Origin: Candidatus Thorarchaeota archaeon
Lineage (GTDB): Archaea; Asgardarchaeota; Thorarchaeia; Thorarchaeales; Thorarchaeaceae
Length of the DNA: 27,503 bases
NCBI GenBank assembly: GCA_016840825.1
Contig: JAEORN010000117.1
Coordinates: 1-27,503 of the forward strand
Direction of reading: 5' to 3'
Below, piece after piece: positions 1-7,505 of this stretch (position 1 is its first letter; each line of letters begins with the position of its first letter). The notes under the pieces were generated by a model. It searched no databases, had not been told where the DNA came from, and saw only the letters and a list, made by a program, of their open reading frames with translations. The position numbers were made by a program, and so were the translations under genes.

Positions 1-331
1 CCATCATTCCCAAGATGCAGTAGGTTCTTTTCGAAGTTCCAGCTGCAATGAATCCACTTTTCTTTGAAAGCTGATGAGAGGATTGCCAGAATCGGTACGC
101 CTTGAGGATGATAGGGTGGTCTTTCCAGACAGCACAGAAGATCGATGCTTCTTTTCCTGCATTCATCTGATACAGTACATCAGTAGCGAGACCGAAATTA
201 ATCGCGTCTTCTCGAACTGACTCGAAGGTAATCTCGGGGATGTCTACCTTTCCGCCATCTCCCTTCATGTCATCACGTTTTCGGGTGATGGCTCCAGACT
301 TCAGTGGATTATGCTTCTCAACTCGACTCAT
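1..331 (-). CDS. RIO1-like protein kinase paralogue, partial (3' end outside window)
   Basis: This reading frame starts at the ATG at 331, which overlaps the TGA of the upstream kinase gene as ATGA, so the two are probably translationally coupled. About 110 residues are visible. They closely match the N-terminal part of the neighbouring RIO1-like protein: both begin M-x-x-V-E-K-x-N-P-L-K, and both have FGLATDV, a Q-M-x-A-GKEASI nucleotide loop and the ATP-lysine segment LKAYRFWQ. After that, from about position 65 to the window edge, the similarity weakens. There the +1-shifted frame reads FEKNLLHLG, which looks more like the expected E-Y-x-x-L-L-x-L helix than the in-frame sequence does. The copy may be frameshifted or degenerate. 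The catalytic HGDLS and DVPQ motifs lie outside the window, so activity cannot be judged. Confidence 0.7.
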   Translation of the reverse strand, partial: MSRVEKHNPLKSGAITRKRDDMKGDGGKVDIPEITFESVREDAINFGLATDVLYQMNAGKEASIFCAVWKDHPIILKAYRFWQSSHQLSKKSGFIAAGTSKRTYCILGMM

Positions 332-1128
332 CGAATCCACACTCCTACATCTTCATCAAAATTCCTAAGATTCTCAGGAACGTATTCAGAGAGGAAGATC
401 TCCACTATTTTGTCGGTGTCACGTCTGATACCATAATACCGTTTGAAATCGGATAGAACATTGGTAATATCCCTGCGCAGTAATGATACAGCAGATTTCA
501 TATCAGCCCAAGGGCCAATATGCATTGCCTGTGGTACGTCAATTATCCATGGCTTGTTTTGCCACCAGAGGATGTTATACCCACTGAGGTCACCATGAAC
601 GAAATGCGCGTCACGATACATGATCAAGTATTGATCAAGAATGGCATCAAGCGCATCTTCTGGATTCTCCAATCGTACATCTCGCAACTGAGGAGCAGGT
701 TCAGTACCCTCACCAATTAACCGCATAGTCAGATAATTTCCAACTCGACCAATCGGTGTAGGAACATTCATTCCCTTTGTGAAGCCCAATAGTAGAATCT
801 CATACTCCTTTGCCGCAAGAGCCTCCATCTTTGTCGGTGCATACACACCCTTGGCTTTACTTGCCTGTGCAGTTTGCCAGAAGCGATATGCCTTCAAAAG
901 AATAGGATGACCTTTCCAATCTGCAAGATATATCGAAGCTTCCTTGCCAGCTTTCATCTGATAGACCACATCAGTTGCGAGTCCAAAGGAAATTGCATCA
1001 CGCCTGACCTCCTCTAGGTTAATCTCGTTTATCTCGACTTCCTTTCCCCATTTTCCGTCAGTTTCATTATCTCTCTTACGAGATAGTGCACTTCCTTTGA
1101 GGGGATTGAATTTCTCTACGACACCCAT
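328..1128 (-). CDS. rio1: RIO1-type atypical serine/threonine kinase
   Basis: This is a RIO-family protein kinase/ATPase; archaeal and eukaryotic RIO1 act in late maturation of the small ribosomal subunit. Counted from the ATG, the GKEAS nucleotide-binding loop is at about 61-65, the ATP-contacting lysine (LLKAYRF) near 79, the catalytic loop HGDLSGYN at about 178-185 and the metal-binding aspartate in IIDVPQA near 197. The activation segment and substrate lobe of canonical kinases are absent, as expected for RIO. The length (266 residues) is normal for archaeal RIO1. I prefer the ATG at 1128 over the GTG at 1137: a GGTG ribosome-binding site precedes the ATG at good spacing, and the downstream paralogue starts at the aligned methionine. 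The gene runs directly into the second RIO copy with an ATGA overlap. No strong TATA box lies close upstream. Confidence 0.92.
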   Translation of the reverse strand: MGVVEKFNPLKGSALSRKRDNETDGKWGKEVEINEINLEEVRRDAISFGLATDVVYQMKAGKEASIYLADWKGHPILLKAYRFWQTAQASKAKGVYAPTKMEALAAKEYEILLLGFTKGMNVPTPIGRVGNYLTMRLIGEGTEPAPQLRDVRLENPEDALDAILDQYLIMYRDAHFVHGDLSGYNILWWQNKPWIIDVPQAMHIGPWADMKSAVSLLRRDITNVLSDFKRYYGIRRDTDKIVEIFLSEYVPENLRNFDEDVGVWIR

Positions 1129-1510
1129 TCTCAGCACCTACTTGGATGGGGGCTCGGGTGTCTACGTTTCTTGTTATTTTGCAACTCTTGTTTCACACTC
1201 ATTGATCGAGCAGTAAACACGCCTTATGTTCAAAGCACACAATAATCCGGTTAGAAAACTAGCCAACTGCCAAACAAGACTGCCCTTTCTGGGGAAATCA
1301 AGTCACGACGTGTAGAATGACTATCAAACACAAAGAAAGATTGGAAAATCAGAGTCTTCCGACAGCTCTTGTGCAGTTGCCTGTGAAAATTTCTTCTGTT
1401 TTTATCGATCTCATGTAGATTCTGCACCTCCAAACTGTCATTAGTAAACTACGTACTAAACAGCGACCCCTCATTCTTAGTATATAAGCAATGTGGTTGA
1501 CGCCAATAGA
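1129..1510. other. Intergenic stretch with no supported gene
   Basis: This roughly 380-nt gap lies between the MFS gene and the RIO1 pair, both on the minus strand. I find no convincing coding sequence: the only short frame (1251-1433, minus) starts with TTG, lacks a ribosome-binding site and resembles nothing I know. The clearest signal is a TATA-like tract at about 1480-1487 (tatataag, readable on both strands). On the minus strand it could start a transcript near 1455 that would give the RIO genes a leader of more than 300 nt or make a small RNA. No hairpin terminator is obvious. Confidence 0.4.
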
Positions 1511-2902
1511 CTATTCATCCAATGAAACCGGTTTACTGACAGGATGAGTTTCTTCAACATATTTCCATAAGAGAATGACTCCAACGAGTCCAATGAATCC
1601 TGCCATCCAGAAAGGGATAACATAGCCACCGAGTGAAATAGGTCCAAACTGGAAAACTACAAGGGAGAAGAAAGCATACAAAGCACCTCCGGCAATGGGT
1701 CCAATCGTAGCACCAGCGTTAAAGAACGCCTGTATTGTGCCAAATAGTTTGCCCCGTAGTTCCCAAGGCACAAGATCAGCCTGAATTGCTCTTTGGGCAG
1801 GTTGAGATACCGCCATGGAAGCGCTTTGTCCAACCCAGATTAGACTAGTTTGTGGAATAGTTGTAGTTAATGGAAGAGCTGCTAAGCTAATTCGACTACC
1901 TACTGCACCCCATACAGCAAGACCTTTCCTACCTCGTTTATCTGCTACACGACCTGCAGGAATGGAAAAAAGCATTCCAATTGCACCAGCTCCTGAGATA
2001 ATCAATCCTATCAGCCCGATATCGCTGGTAATATGACTCATGAGAAACAATTGAAAGAGTGGCTGTCCCAATCCCATTGCGAATCCATTTGTGAGCGCCA
2101 TTATGTAGAGAACTTTTATCATTCGTGAGCGTTTAGGAGTCATGTGCACTGCCGGATTCGGAAGCATCGACGGCTGCTCCTCTTTTGATCCATCTTCTGG
2201 TTGCTCGGGCGGAGTAGTCTTACCCGGAGAGGTCTCTTTGAGAATAATGCCTGTAAGAATTGCGGCAGGCAATACAATTAGCGCACCAATATAGTAAGGT
2301 ACTCTGAAAACATCAGGTACTGGAAGTAGTAGGATATCCCTACAAATATTGTAAAGAATTCCACCAAGCCCAGGTCCCAAGACAAAACCCACATTGGAAA
2401 CCATCATATAGAGACCAAGGCCCTCCCCTCTTTTTTCCAATCCAACGATATCCATAAGCGCAGCTTCAGCCACTGGCCAAACCATAGCTGATACGACTCC
2501 CTGCATTGCTCGTACAATGAGAAGATGAATCCAATTTTGAGCCATACCGAAGAAAACGAGAAGGAATACATATCCAATGAGGCCAATCATTAGAATTGGT
2601 TTCCTTCCATGATCATCAGAGAATCCACCGAAATAGCGGGCCATTAAGGTTCTAGTTCCCATAAATGAAGCCATCATAATTCCAAGAATAAGTGAAAATT
2701 CTGCGACAACAGTGTCCGGAACAATATAGTCAGGACCAGGGGCCTGTGTTAGACCACCTTCAAGAGCTATAAGATAGAATGCCATCGATGGTGCAACAAT
2801 GCCAAAACCTAGCATGATCAACATAGCATCTATTGCTAGTATCATTACACGTGGATTCGTATAGAGTTTATTTTGACTAATCAGCCCTCTAGTATCTGCC
2901 AT
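1511..2902 (-). CDS. Major facilitator superfamily transporter, 12 TM, efflux-type
   Basis: This is an integral membrane secondary transporter of the MFS. The 463 residues form about twelve hydrophobic helices in two halves, joined by a charged central loop rich in Pro, Glu and Lys (about residues 225-255). The MFS signature between TM2 and TM3 is present as GGFSDDHGRKP, and its second-half counterpart as AGRVADKRGRKG, both matching the G-x-x-x-D-x-x-G-R-K/R pattern. Helix 5 carries a GPGLGG stretch like motif C (G-P-x-x-G-G), which is typical of drug:H+ antiporters (DHA family), so export is more likely than uptake. The substrate cannot be told from sequence. The ATG is preceded by an AGGA site and a TATA box. 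The gene lies 88 nt downstream of ccdA on the same strand but appears to have its own promoter. Confidence 0.9.
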   Translation of the reverse strand: MADTRGLISQNKLYTNPRVMILAIDAMLIMLGFGIVAPSMAFYLIALEGGLTQAPGPDYIVPDTVVAEFSLILGIMMASFMGTRTLMARYFGGFSDDHGRKPILMIGLIGYVFLLVFFGMAQNWIHLLIVRAMQGVVSAMVWPVAEAALMDIVGLEKRGEGLGLYMMVSNVGFVLGPGLGGILYNICRDILLLPVPDVFRVPYYIGALIVLPAAILTGIILKETSPGKTTPPEQPEDGSKEEQPSMLPNPAVHMTPKRSRMIKVLYIMALTNGFAMGLGQPLFQLFLMSHITSDIGLIGLIISGAGAIGMLFSIPAGRVADKRGRKGLAVWGAVGSRISLAALPLTTTIPQTSLIWVGQSASMAVSQPAQRAIQADLVPWELRGKLFGTIQAFFNAGATIGPIAGGALYAFFSLVVFQFGPISLGGYVIPFWMAGFIGLVGVILLWKYVEETHPVSKPVSLDE

Positions 2903-2938
2903 GTGTAATTCCTAAGAAATCGGGCAAGTCTGCCTATC

Positions 2939-2946
2939 ATATATAG
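2939..2946 (-). promoter_or_regulatory. TATA box of the MFS transporter gene
   Basis: On the minus strand the sequence reads CTATATAT, centred about 40 nt upstream of the ATG at 2902. Transcription would start about 26 nt downstream and leave a leader of about 14 nt containing the AGGA ribosome-binding site. This is inferred from position and sequence only. Confidence 0.55.
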
Positions 2947-2977
2947 ATGAGGATAACGGCTAGAACAAAGAAAGGTC

Positions 2978-3000
2978 CGTAGTCCACTAATTAGACTACG
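2978..3000 (-). terminator. Hairpin at the end of ccdA
   Basis: A perfect 7-bp inverted repeat (CGTAGTC / GACTACG) flanks a 9-nt loop containing the ccdA stop codon. On the minus-strand transcript a U-rich tract follows the hairpin. It could end the tlpA-ccdA transcript before the separate MFS promoter. The stem is short, so this is moderate evidence. Confidence 0.4.
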
Positions 3001-3686
3001 ACCAAACCATAGATCCATGGCCACATGAGCCATATTCCTAGAACTATCAAGAGAGCACCAACAAGAATCTCAATCGTCCTCGCAGAATTCGCAATCCTAC
3101 TTGCCATTCTATCTCTTGCTTCTCCTGTCACTAATGCTATTGCCAAATATGGTATCGCTACACCTATCGCAAGCGCGAAGAAGAGTGCTAGCCACATGAA
3201 AATGTTAGTCTGAAATCCAAACAGCAAGGGTAATCCAAAAATGACAACAGGAGCAGTACATGGAGCTGCGAGTAATGTATAAGTGAATCCCACAACGAAT
3301 ACCCCAGCTAAGGTGGTTGGCGTTCCAGGGTCTCGCATACTGAGTCTTGTTAGATGTAGGATTTCACGTAGCCTATGTGATAGGGTCACTACTCCTAGGA
3401 ATGCTATTATTGCACCAAGAAACGCTTGAATATAGGTATAATACAAGAGGAAGAACGAACCAACAAATGTAGATATAAAAGCAAAAATGGCTAAAGATAC
3501 TAGAATCCCTAGGATTAGAATTCCAGTTACAAGAATGCTTCTTTTTCGACTATCCTCTGATTGTAGATTTCTAATAAGGAAAAGGGGCAAAAGGGGAAAT
3601 AGACACGGAGAAGTAGCAACATACAATCCTGTTGCAAATGCAGCACTTATCTCTACTGCTACCTCTACAAAGGTTTGAAGCAACAT
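2991..3686 (-). CDS. ccdA: CcdA/DsbD-family transmembrane thiol-disulfide electron transporter
   Basis: This membrane protein of the CcdA (DsbD transmembrane domain) family would carry reducing equivalents from cytoplasmic thioredoxin across the membrane. The 231 residues form about six helices. The two family-defining cysteines sit in Pro-Cys motifs in the first and fourth helices: ATSPCLFPLLP (Cys28) and LAAPCTAPV (Cys143). This is the redox-active pair of CcdA. The length is typical of stand-alone CcdA. The gene follows the TlpA-like thioredoxin gene by 18 nt on the same strand, so it probably recharges that extracytoplasmic protein. No cytochrome c maturation gene is nearby, so a general role in reducing or repairing extracytoplasmic thiols is as likely as cytochrome maturation. 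Confidence 0.93.
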   Translation of the reverse strand: MLLQTFVEVAVEISAAFATGLYVATSPCLFPLLPLFLIRNLQSEDSRKRSILVTGILILGILVSLAIFAFISTFVGSFFLLYYTYIQAFLGAIIAFLGVVTLSHRLREILHLTRLSMRDPGTPTTLAGVFVVGFTYTLLAAPCTAPVVIFGLPLLFGFQTNIFMWLALFFALAIGVAIPYLAIALVTGEARDRMASRIANSARTIEILVGALLIVLGIWLMWPWIYGLVVV

Positions 3687-3704
3687 CGGTGGTATATCAA
3701 ACTC

Positions 3705-4334
3705 CTAGCCCATAAGTTCTACAATTGTTGCATTGAATTCATTGAATCGCCAAGTTCCTTCATGAATCCATCTTAGTATGCCTGTCTGATCAATAAGCAC
3801 AAGCGTAGGGATGTAGCGTATCTTAAAGAATTCAACAGATGCGTCGTCGTTCTCATTTGCATAGCCAATATCCCAAAGGAGTCCATGTTCCTCGATGTAG
3901 TCCCTTAACATCTGATCAGTATCACCCAAAGCTGTAGTCACTTGAAGGAATTCCAATTCATCTTCTGGGAATGCTTGGTAAATCTCAACGTTATCTGAAT
4001 TCTGAAATTCACATGCACCACACCAGGTGGCGAAGAATTCTAGGATTAGGAATTGCCCGTAGGCATCAGAAATTGAGTAATTGTCGACATCGACCATTAG
4101 AAATTCCCAATCTGGCACAGATATGTTGTACTGCAATAGATCTTGATCCCTTAATAGAAGATCAGGAATTCCATCACCATTATTATCAACGAACGTTATT
4201 GTTGTGGTGTCGCTAGTTGATGTTGTATTAGTAGGTTCCTCAAGAAGGGGTTGCATGAGGAGCGTAGTAACTGTAATGCCGCCAATAACCACACTCAGAA
4301 CCAGTACAACAGTAAGGAATTGCTTTGTGTCCAC
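3705..4334 (-). CDS. Membrane-anchored TlpA/ResA-like thioredoxin
   Basis: This is a thiol-disulfide oxidoreductase of the TlpA/ResA/AhpC-TSA type, held outside the cell membrane by an N-terminal helix (about residues 7-28). A Ser/Thr-rich linker follows, then an EF-hand-like stretch (DNNGDGIPD). The thioredoxin fold comes next, with active site W-C-G-A-C (Cys105 and Cys108) after EFFAT, and the cis-proline is in the RYIPTLVLID segment. The start is GTG with an AAGGT site about 8 nt upstream. The gene is the first of a likely operon with ccdA, 18 nt downstream, which is the expected electron donor. The physiological target is not visible from sequence. The DxNxDG element may be a calcium site or only a surface linker. 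Confidence 0.9.
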   Translation of the reverse strand: MDTKQFLTVVLVLSVVIGGITVTTLLMQPLLEEPTNTTSTSDTTTITFVDNNGDGIPDLLLRDQDLLQYNISVPDWEFLMVDVDNYSISDAYGQFLILEFFATWCGACEFQNSDNVEIYQAFPEDELEFLQVTTALGDTDQMLRDYIEEHGLLWDIGYANENDDASVEFFKIRYIPTLVLIDQTGILRWIHEGTWRFNEFNATIVELMG

Positions 4335-4382
4335 GATACAGACCTTCTAGAGTATAAAGTTACAAACTGCAACGCTTCACTG

Positions 4383-4390
4383 GTTATAAG
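4383..4390 (-). promoter_or_regulatory. TATA box of the tlpA-ccdA operon
   Basis: CTTATAAC on the minus strand, about 52 nt upstream of the GTG at 4334. A start site about 26 nt downstream leaves a leader of about 26 nt holding the AAGGT ribosome-binding site. It lies in the divergent spacer shared with the XPB gene. Confidence 0.5.
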
Positions 4391-4475
4391 TCAAACTATA
4401 GGAATATGCACAAATATTTGAGTCGAAGATGATATCACCACAGGTTCCTATGACCAAACGGAAGGATTTATCACT

Positions 4476-6263
4476 GTGAAATCTCGCGTAACCGCGATTT
4501 CCAGTTTGAAGTTGAATATACATTCGGGAAAGAAATCAAACGCTCTTGAGGACAGTTGCATGCCAAATCCAATGAATCCATTAATTGTTCAATCAGATAA
4601 ATCAGTTCTACTCGAAGTAGACAATCCCAAATATGAGGAGGCAAGAGATTCTCTTGCAAGGTTTGCAGAACTGGTCAAGAGCCCGGAGTATGTCCACACC
4701 TATCGTGTCACTCCACTATCATTGTGGAATGCAGCAGCAATGGGGATGAGCGCTCGAGAAGTTGTCGATGCGTTGGAAGACTATGCAAAATATCCCATTC
4801 CAGGTAACATCTCACGAGAGATTATCGAGTACATGAGTCGGTATGGGCAAATCACTCTTTTCACTGAAGGAGAAGATATGCTCCTCCAGTGTGCAGAAGA
4901 AGATCTAGCAGCTGAGATTTGGCAAAGTACCAAGGCCAAGGAATTTCTGATAGAGATTGTAGATGAAAGGACTTTCTTGGTTGACCCTGTAAATCGAGGT
5001 AACTTGAAGCATGCATTACTTGAGATAGGTCATCCTGTAGAAGATCTTGCAGGATATGCCGAAGGTGAACCGTTGCATTTCGAACTTCGGCAAGTTACAT
5101 TGGGTGGAAAACCTTTCGACTTGAGGAAATATCAGAAAGATGCTGTAGCTACGTTTCATGCAGGGGGAGGAGTACGTGGTGGTTCAGGTGTCATTGTTCT
5201 GCCTTGTGGAGCAGGAAAGACAATGGTCGGAATGGGTGCAATGAATGAGTTGCAAACATCTACAATCATCCTGTGTCCTAATGTTGTCGCTGTCAGACAA
5301 TGGATAACTGAACTTCTCGACAAAACGACACTCACACCAGCTCAAATTGGTGAATACACTGGTGAAGATAAATCGATCCGGCCGGTCACAGTAGCTACAT
5401 ACCAAATCTTGACCTATCGAAAGTCACGAGAAGATGAGTTTGAGCATTTCCATATCTTTGATGCCAGGAATTGGGGATTTATAATCTATGACGAAGTTCA
5501 CCTATTACCAGCTCCAGTGTTTCGTGTGACTGCTTCGATTCAAGCAACTAGAAGACTCGGATTGACTGCAACACTTGTCAGAGAAGATGAGAGAGAGGAG
5601 GATGTTTTCAGTCTTATAGGTCCAAAGCGTTATGATATGCCGTGGAAGCAGCTTGAAGATCAAGGGTGGATTGCTACAGCCATCTGTTATGAGATACGAA
5701 TCGATCTTCCAGACAAGATGAGAAGGAAATACGCATTAGCAGAGGATAGAAAGAAATATCGAATCGCAGCCGAGAATCCAATCAAATTGAAACTCATCAA
5801 AGAACTTATTGACTATCATAAGGAAGATAATGTTCTCATAATTGGGATGTATCTAGATCAATTGAAGATAATTGCTGATGATATCAAAGCACCACTCATC
5901 ACTGGAAAGACCTCCAATGAGGATAGACAACATCTCTATTCAGCGTTCAGAGAAGGCCGTGAGAAGATATTGGTTGTCTCAAAAGTTGCGAACTTTGCCC
6001 TAGACTTACCGGATGCTAATGTTGCAATTCAAGTTTCGGGAACCTTTGGGTCTAGACAGGAAGAAGCTCAGCGATTGGGTAGAATTCTCCGACCAAAATC
6101 AGATGGGAGTTTTGCTAGATTTTATTCAATCATCACGAAAGACACTAGAGATATGGATTTCGCTGCTAAAAGGCAACTGTTCCTAACTGAGCAAGGATAT
6201 CAATACGTCATTGCATCTGAAGATGAAGAAATCTGGAGAAGAAATCCTGAGAGCTTCTTCTAG
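4476..6263 (+). CDS. xpb: XPB/Ssl2-type DNA helicase (SF2)
   Basis: This is a 3'-5' DNA helicase/translocase of the XPB family, the archaeal relative of the TFIIH motor. The N-terminal part (about 44-205) carries the XPB N-terminal domain, with the pattern T-Y-R-V-T-x-x-S-L and a later P-I-P-x-N-I. The helicase core begins at FDLRKYQKDAV (about 214). Walker A is LPCGAGKT (242-249), the DEVH box is at 339-342, motif III is LTATL, directly followed by the XPB-specific RED motif (369-371), and motif VI is QRLGRILRPK (from about 532). A thumb-like insertion lies between the two lobes. The GTG has a good GGAAGGA site. An ATG at 4560, with GAGG upstream, would drop 28 unconserved-looking residues. 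No Bax1-type nuclease follows; a protein sharing the N-terminal domain lies 4 kb downstream. The stop codon overlaps the convergent KaiC-like gene. Confidence 0.95.
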   Translation: MKSRVTAISSLKLNIHSGKKSNALEDSCMPNPMNPLIVQSDKSVLLEVDNPKYEEARDSLARFAELVKSPEYVHTYRVTPLSLWNAAAMGMSAREVVDALEDYAKYPIPGNISREIIEYMSRYGQITLFTEGEDMLLQCAEEDLAAEIWQSTKAKEFLIEIVDERTFLVDPVNRGNLKHALLEIGHPVEDLAGYAEGEPLHFELRQVTLGGKPFDLRKYQKDAVATFHAGGGVRGGSGVIVLPCGAGKTMVGMGAMNELQTSTIILCPNVVAVRQWITELLDKTTLTPAQIGEYTGEDKSIRPVTVATYQILTYRKSREDEFEHFHIFDARNWGFIIYDEVHLLPAPVFRVTASIQATRRLGLTATLVREDEREEDVFSLIGPKRYDMPWKQLEDQGWIATAICYEIRIDLPDKMRRKYALAEDRKKYRIAAENPIKLKLIKELIDYHKEDNVLIIGMYLDQLKIIADDIKAPLITGKTSNEDRQHLYSAFREGREKILVVSKVANFALDLPDANVAIQVSGTFGSRQEEAQRLGRILRPKSDGSFARFYSIITKDTRDMDFAAKRQLFLTEQGYQYVIASEDEEIWRRNPESFF

Positions 6264-7099
6264 GATTCCTTCTTATCTTTAGGACTTCCAGCTTCATATG
6301 TAGAAATCTTTCGGGCAATAGATTTTAGCTCATCCAGAGATAACCTACGAATCCCTTTCTGATCAACTTCGAAAGTAACCCACATAGGATTGTGTGGTGC
6401 GCCTTTCACTTTCGTAACTCTGAATTGTTTGATTAAGACACCTGCTCCCTCAAAGACTGGCTCATGACGAGTATCTATGATGATATCGCTGCTATAAGTA
6501 ATCATATCATCATAGGCTGCAAACTGCTGTAGACCGGTATGATAAGTCGCCCAACAAGGTATGTATAGATCTTTGCAGAATGTTGCACGCCAAGCCTTTA
6601 CTGCATTGACCGCTTTGAATGGATGGGATTGTAGAAATAGCTCAGTTATACTATCCACAAAGATTCCGCCAAACTCGGCCTTTCCATTTTCAATGATTAC
6701 ATTATGTATCGCATCACTAATCTGGTCTGGTTCTGTTGGTTCACGCACTTGTGTAGTGTGCTCATATTTTACAGTCTTTCTTAAGATTTGACTTGAGAAG
6801 CAATCGACAAGATGAATCAGACCAGAACTAAGCAGTTTCTTATGATCCAAGCCAAGATAGCATAGATTCTGTAGAACTGAAACAGGAGTATCTTCAAAGC
6901 AAACATAGATAGCTTTCTTTCCTGATTCCATAACATAACGAGCCATTTCGTTGAGAAGAACTGATTTACCTCCACCACCAGGCCCTCTAATCACACCAAA
7001 TGCATTCCTTGGAAACCCTTCAGGAACCTCTTTGTCAATTATTTCTATTCCAGTGCTATACAGCTCTCGACCTTTGGTCAGCATATCATCAAGGCTCAA
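6260..7099 (-). CDS. KaiC/RadA-like RecA-superfamily ATPase
   Basis: This is a single-domain P-loop ATPase of the archaeal KaiC-like group (GvpD/RAD55-like). The fold begins with the usual S-T-G-I-E-I-I-D segment and E-G-F-P-R-N, followed by Walker A GPGGGGKS. Walker B is GGIFVDSIT, preceded by a long helix. Only one KaiC domain is present and no phosphorylation-loop signature is seen, so this is not a clock protein; such archaeal proteins are mostly uncharacterised regulators. The longest frame begins with TTG at 7126 without a ribosome-binding site. I chose the TTG at 7099, which has AGGGGG at good spacing. A leaderless ATG at 7084, about 29 nt after a TATTTAAG box, is an alternative. The C-terminus is Lys/Glu-rich. 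The stop overlaps the XPB stop by 4 nt (CTAG). Confidence 0.87.
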   Translation of the reverse strand: MSLDDMLTKGRELYSTGIEIIDKEVPEGFPRNAFGVIRGPGGGGKSVLLNEMARYVMESGKKAIYVCFEDTPVSVLQNLCYLGLDHKKLLSSGLIHLVDCFSSQILRKTVKYEHTTQVREPTEPDQISDAIHNVIIENGKAEFGGIFVDSITELFLQSHPFKAVNAVKAWRATFCKDLYIPCWATYHTGLQQFAAYDDMITYSSDIIIDTRHEPVFEGAGVLIKQFRVTKVKGAPHNPMWVTFEVDQKGIRRLSLDELKSIARKISTYEAGSPKDKKES

Positions 7100-7126
7100 G
7101 TCTAACCCCCTTAAATAGTGAAACAA

Positions 7127-7251
7127 GTGACAGAATAATGTATTGGCTGCGTACGCAGACCAAATAGTTCAATGGAGTCAACACCGCTTCATTTATATGA
7201 TAATATAATATGTTATAACATGAATTGATATAATATTGGAGATGTGAAGAT
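7127..7251. promoter_or_regulatory. Divergent promoter region with two perfect palindromes
   Basis: The spacer between the KaiC-like and SHOCT-like genes holds two 12-bp perfect palindromes: CTGCGTACGCAG at 7147-7158 and ATGTTATAACAT at 7210-7221. The rightmost 60 nt are extremely AT-rich. They contain TATA-like tracts at 7192-7199 and 7227-7236 and a loose direct repeat (gataatataatatg / gatataatattg) either side of the second palindrome. This looks like an operator-bearing promoter for the small gene at 7252. The binding factor is unknown. Confidence 0.5.
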
Positions 7252-7494
7252 ATGGTTGAGATAGATTACCGGGAGCATTCGACCATGCAAAATCCAACAT
7301 TACTTCGAATCAGGCATGCAGCACTTGACAAAGCATTCACTCAGATTCGAGATAGAAGATTCGATCTTGATGAATCGAGAAGTAACGGATGGATTTCAGA
7401 GGAAGAATATCAGCAAAAGCTAGTTCGTCTTATTATTGAAGGAAATCAAATTAGAATAGAACAGAAAGAAATTGAGCAGTTGCTGGGAGACTGA
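7252..7494 (+). CDS. Small SHOCT-like helical protein
   Basis: This 80-residue, charged, soluble protein is predicted to be almost wholly helical. The central segment, G-W-I-S-E-E-E-Y followed by a Lys/Arg/Leu helix, resembles the SHOCT short helical module (G-x-I-T-x-E-E-F/Y), which often mediates oligomerisation or is appended to other domains. The last 30 residues are a Gln/Glu/Ile-rich amphipathic helix that could form a coiled coil. The start is ATG with GGAG about 10 nt upstream, behind an AT-rich promoter. The gene ends 11 nt before the convergent kinase gene. No catalytic residues are apparent; a regulatory or adaptor role is a guess. The real promoter, ribosome-binding site and ordinary composition support it as a true gene. 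Confidence 0.75.
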   Translation: MVEIDYREHSTMQNPTLLRIRHAALDKAFTQIRDRRFDLDESRSNGWISEEEYQQKLVRLIIEGNQIRIEQKEIEQLLGD

Positions 7495-7505
7495 TTCTAT
7501 CTGAA

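Noticed and set aside
1251..1433. Minus-strand 60-codon frame in the gap before the RIO1 genes
   Set aside because: TTG start without a ribosome-binding site and no recognisable pattern.
6260..7126. A circadian KaiC protein
   Set aside because: Only a single ATPase domain is present, with no KaiA/KaiB genes and no autophosphorylation-loop signature.
7190..7236. A short repeat array or replication origin in the AT-rich tract
   Set aside because: The repeats are imperfect, only two units, and are better explained as TATA and operator elements.
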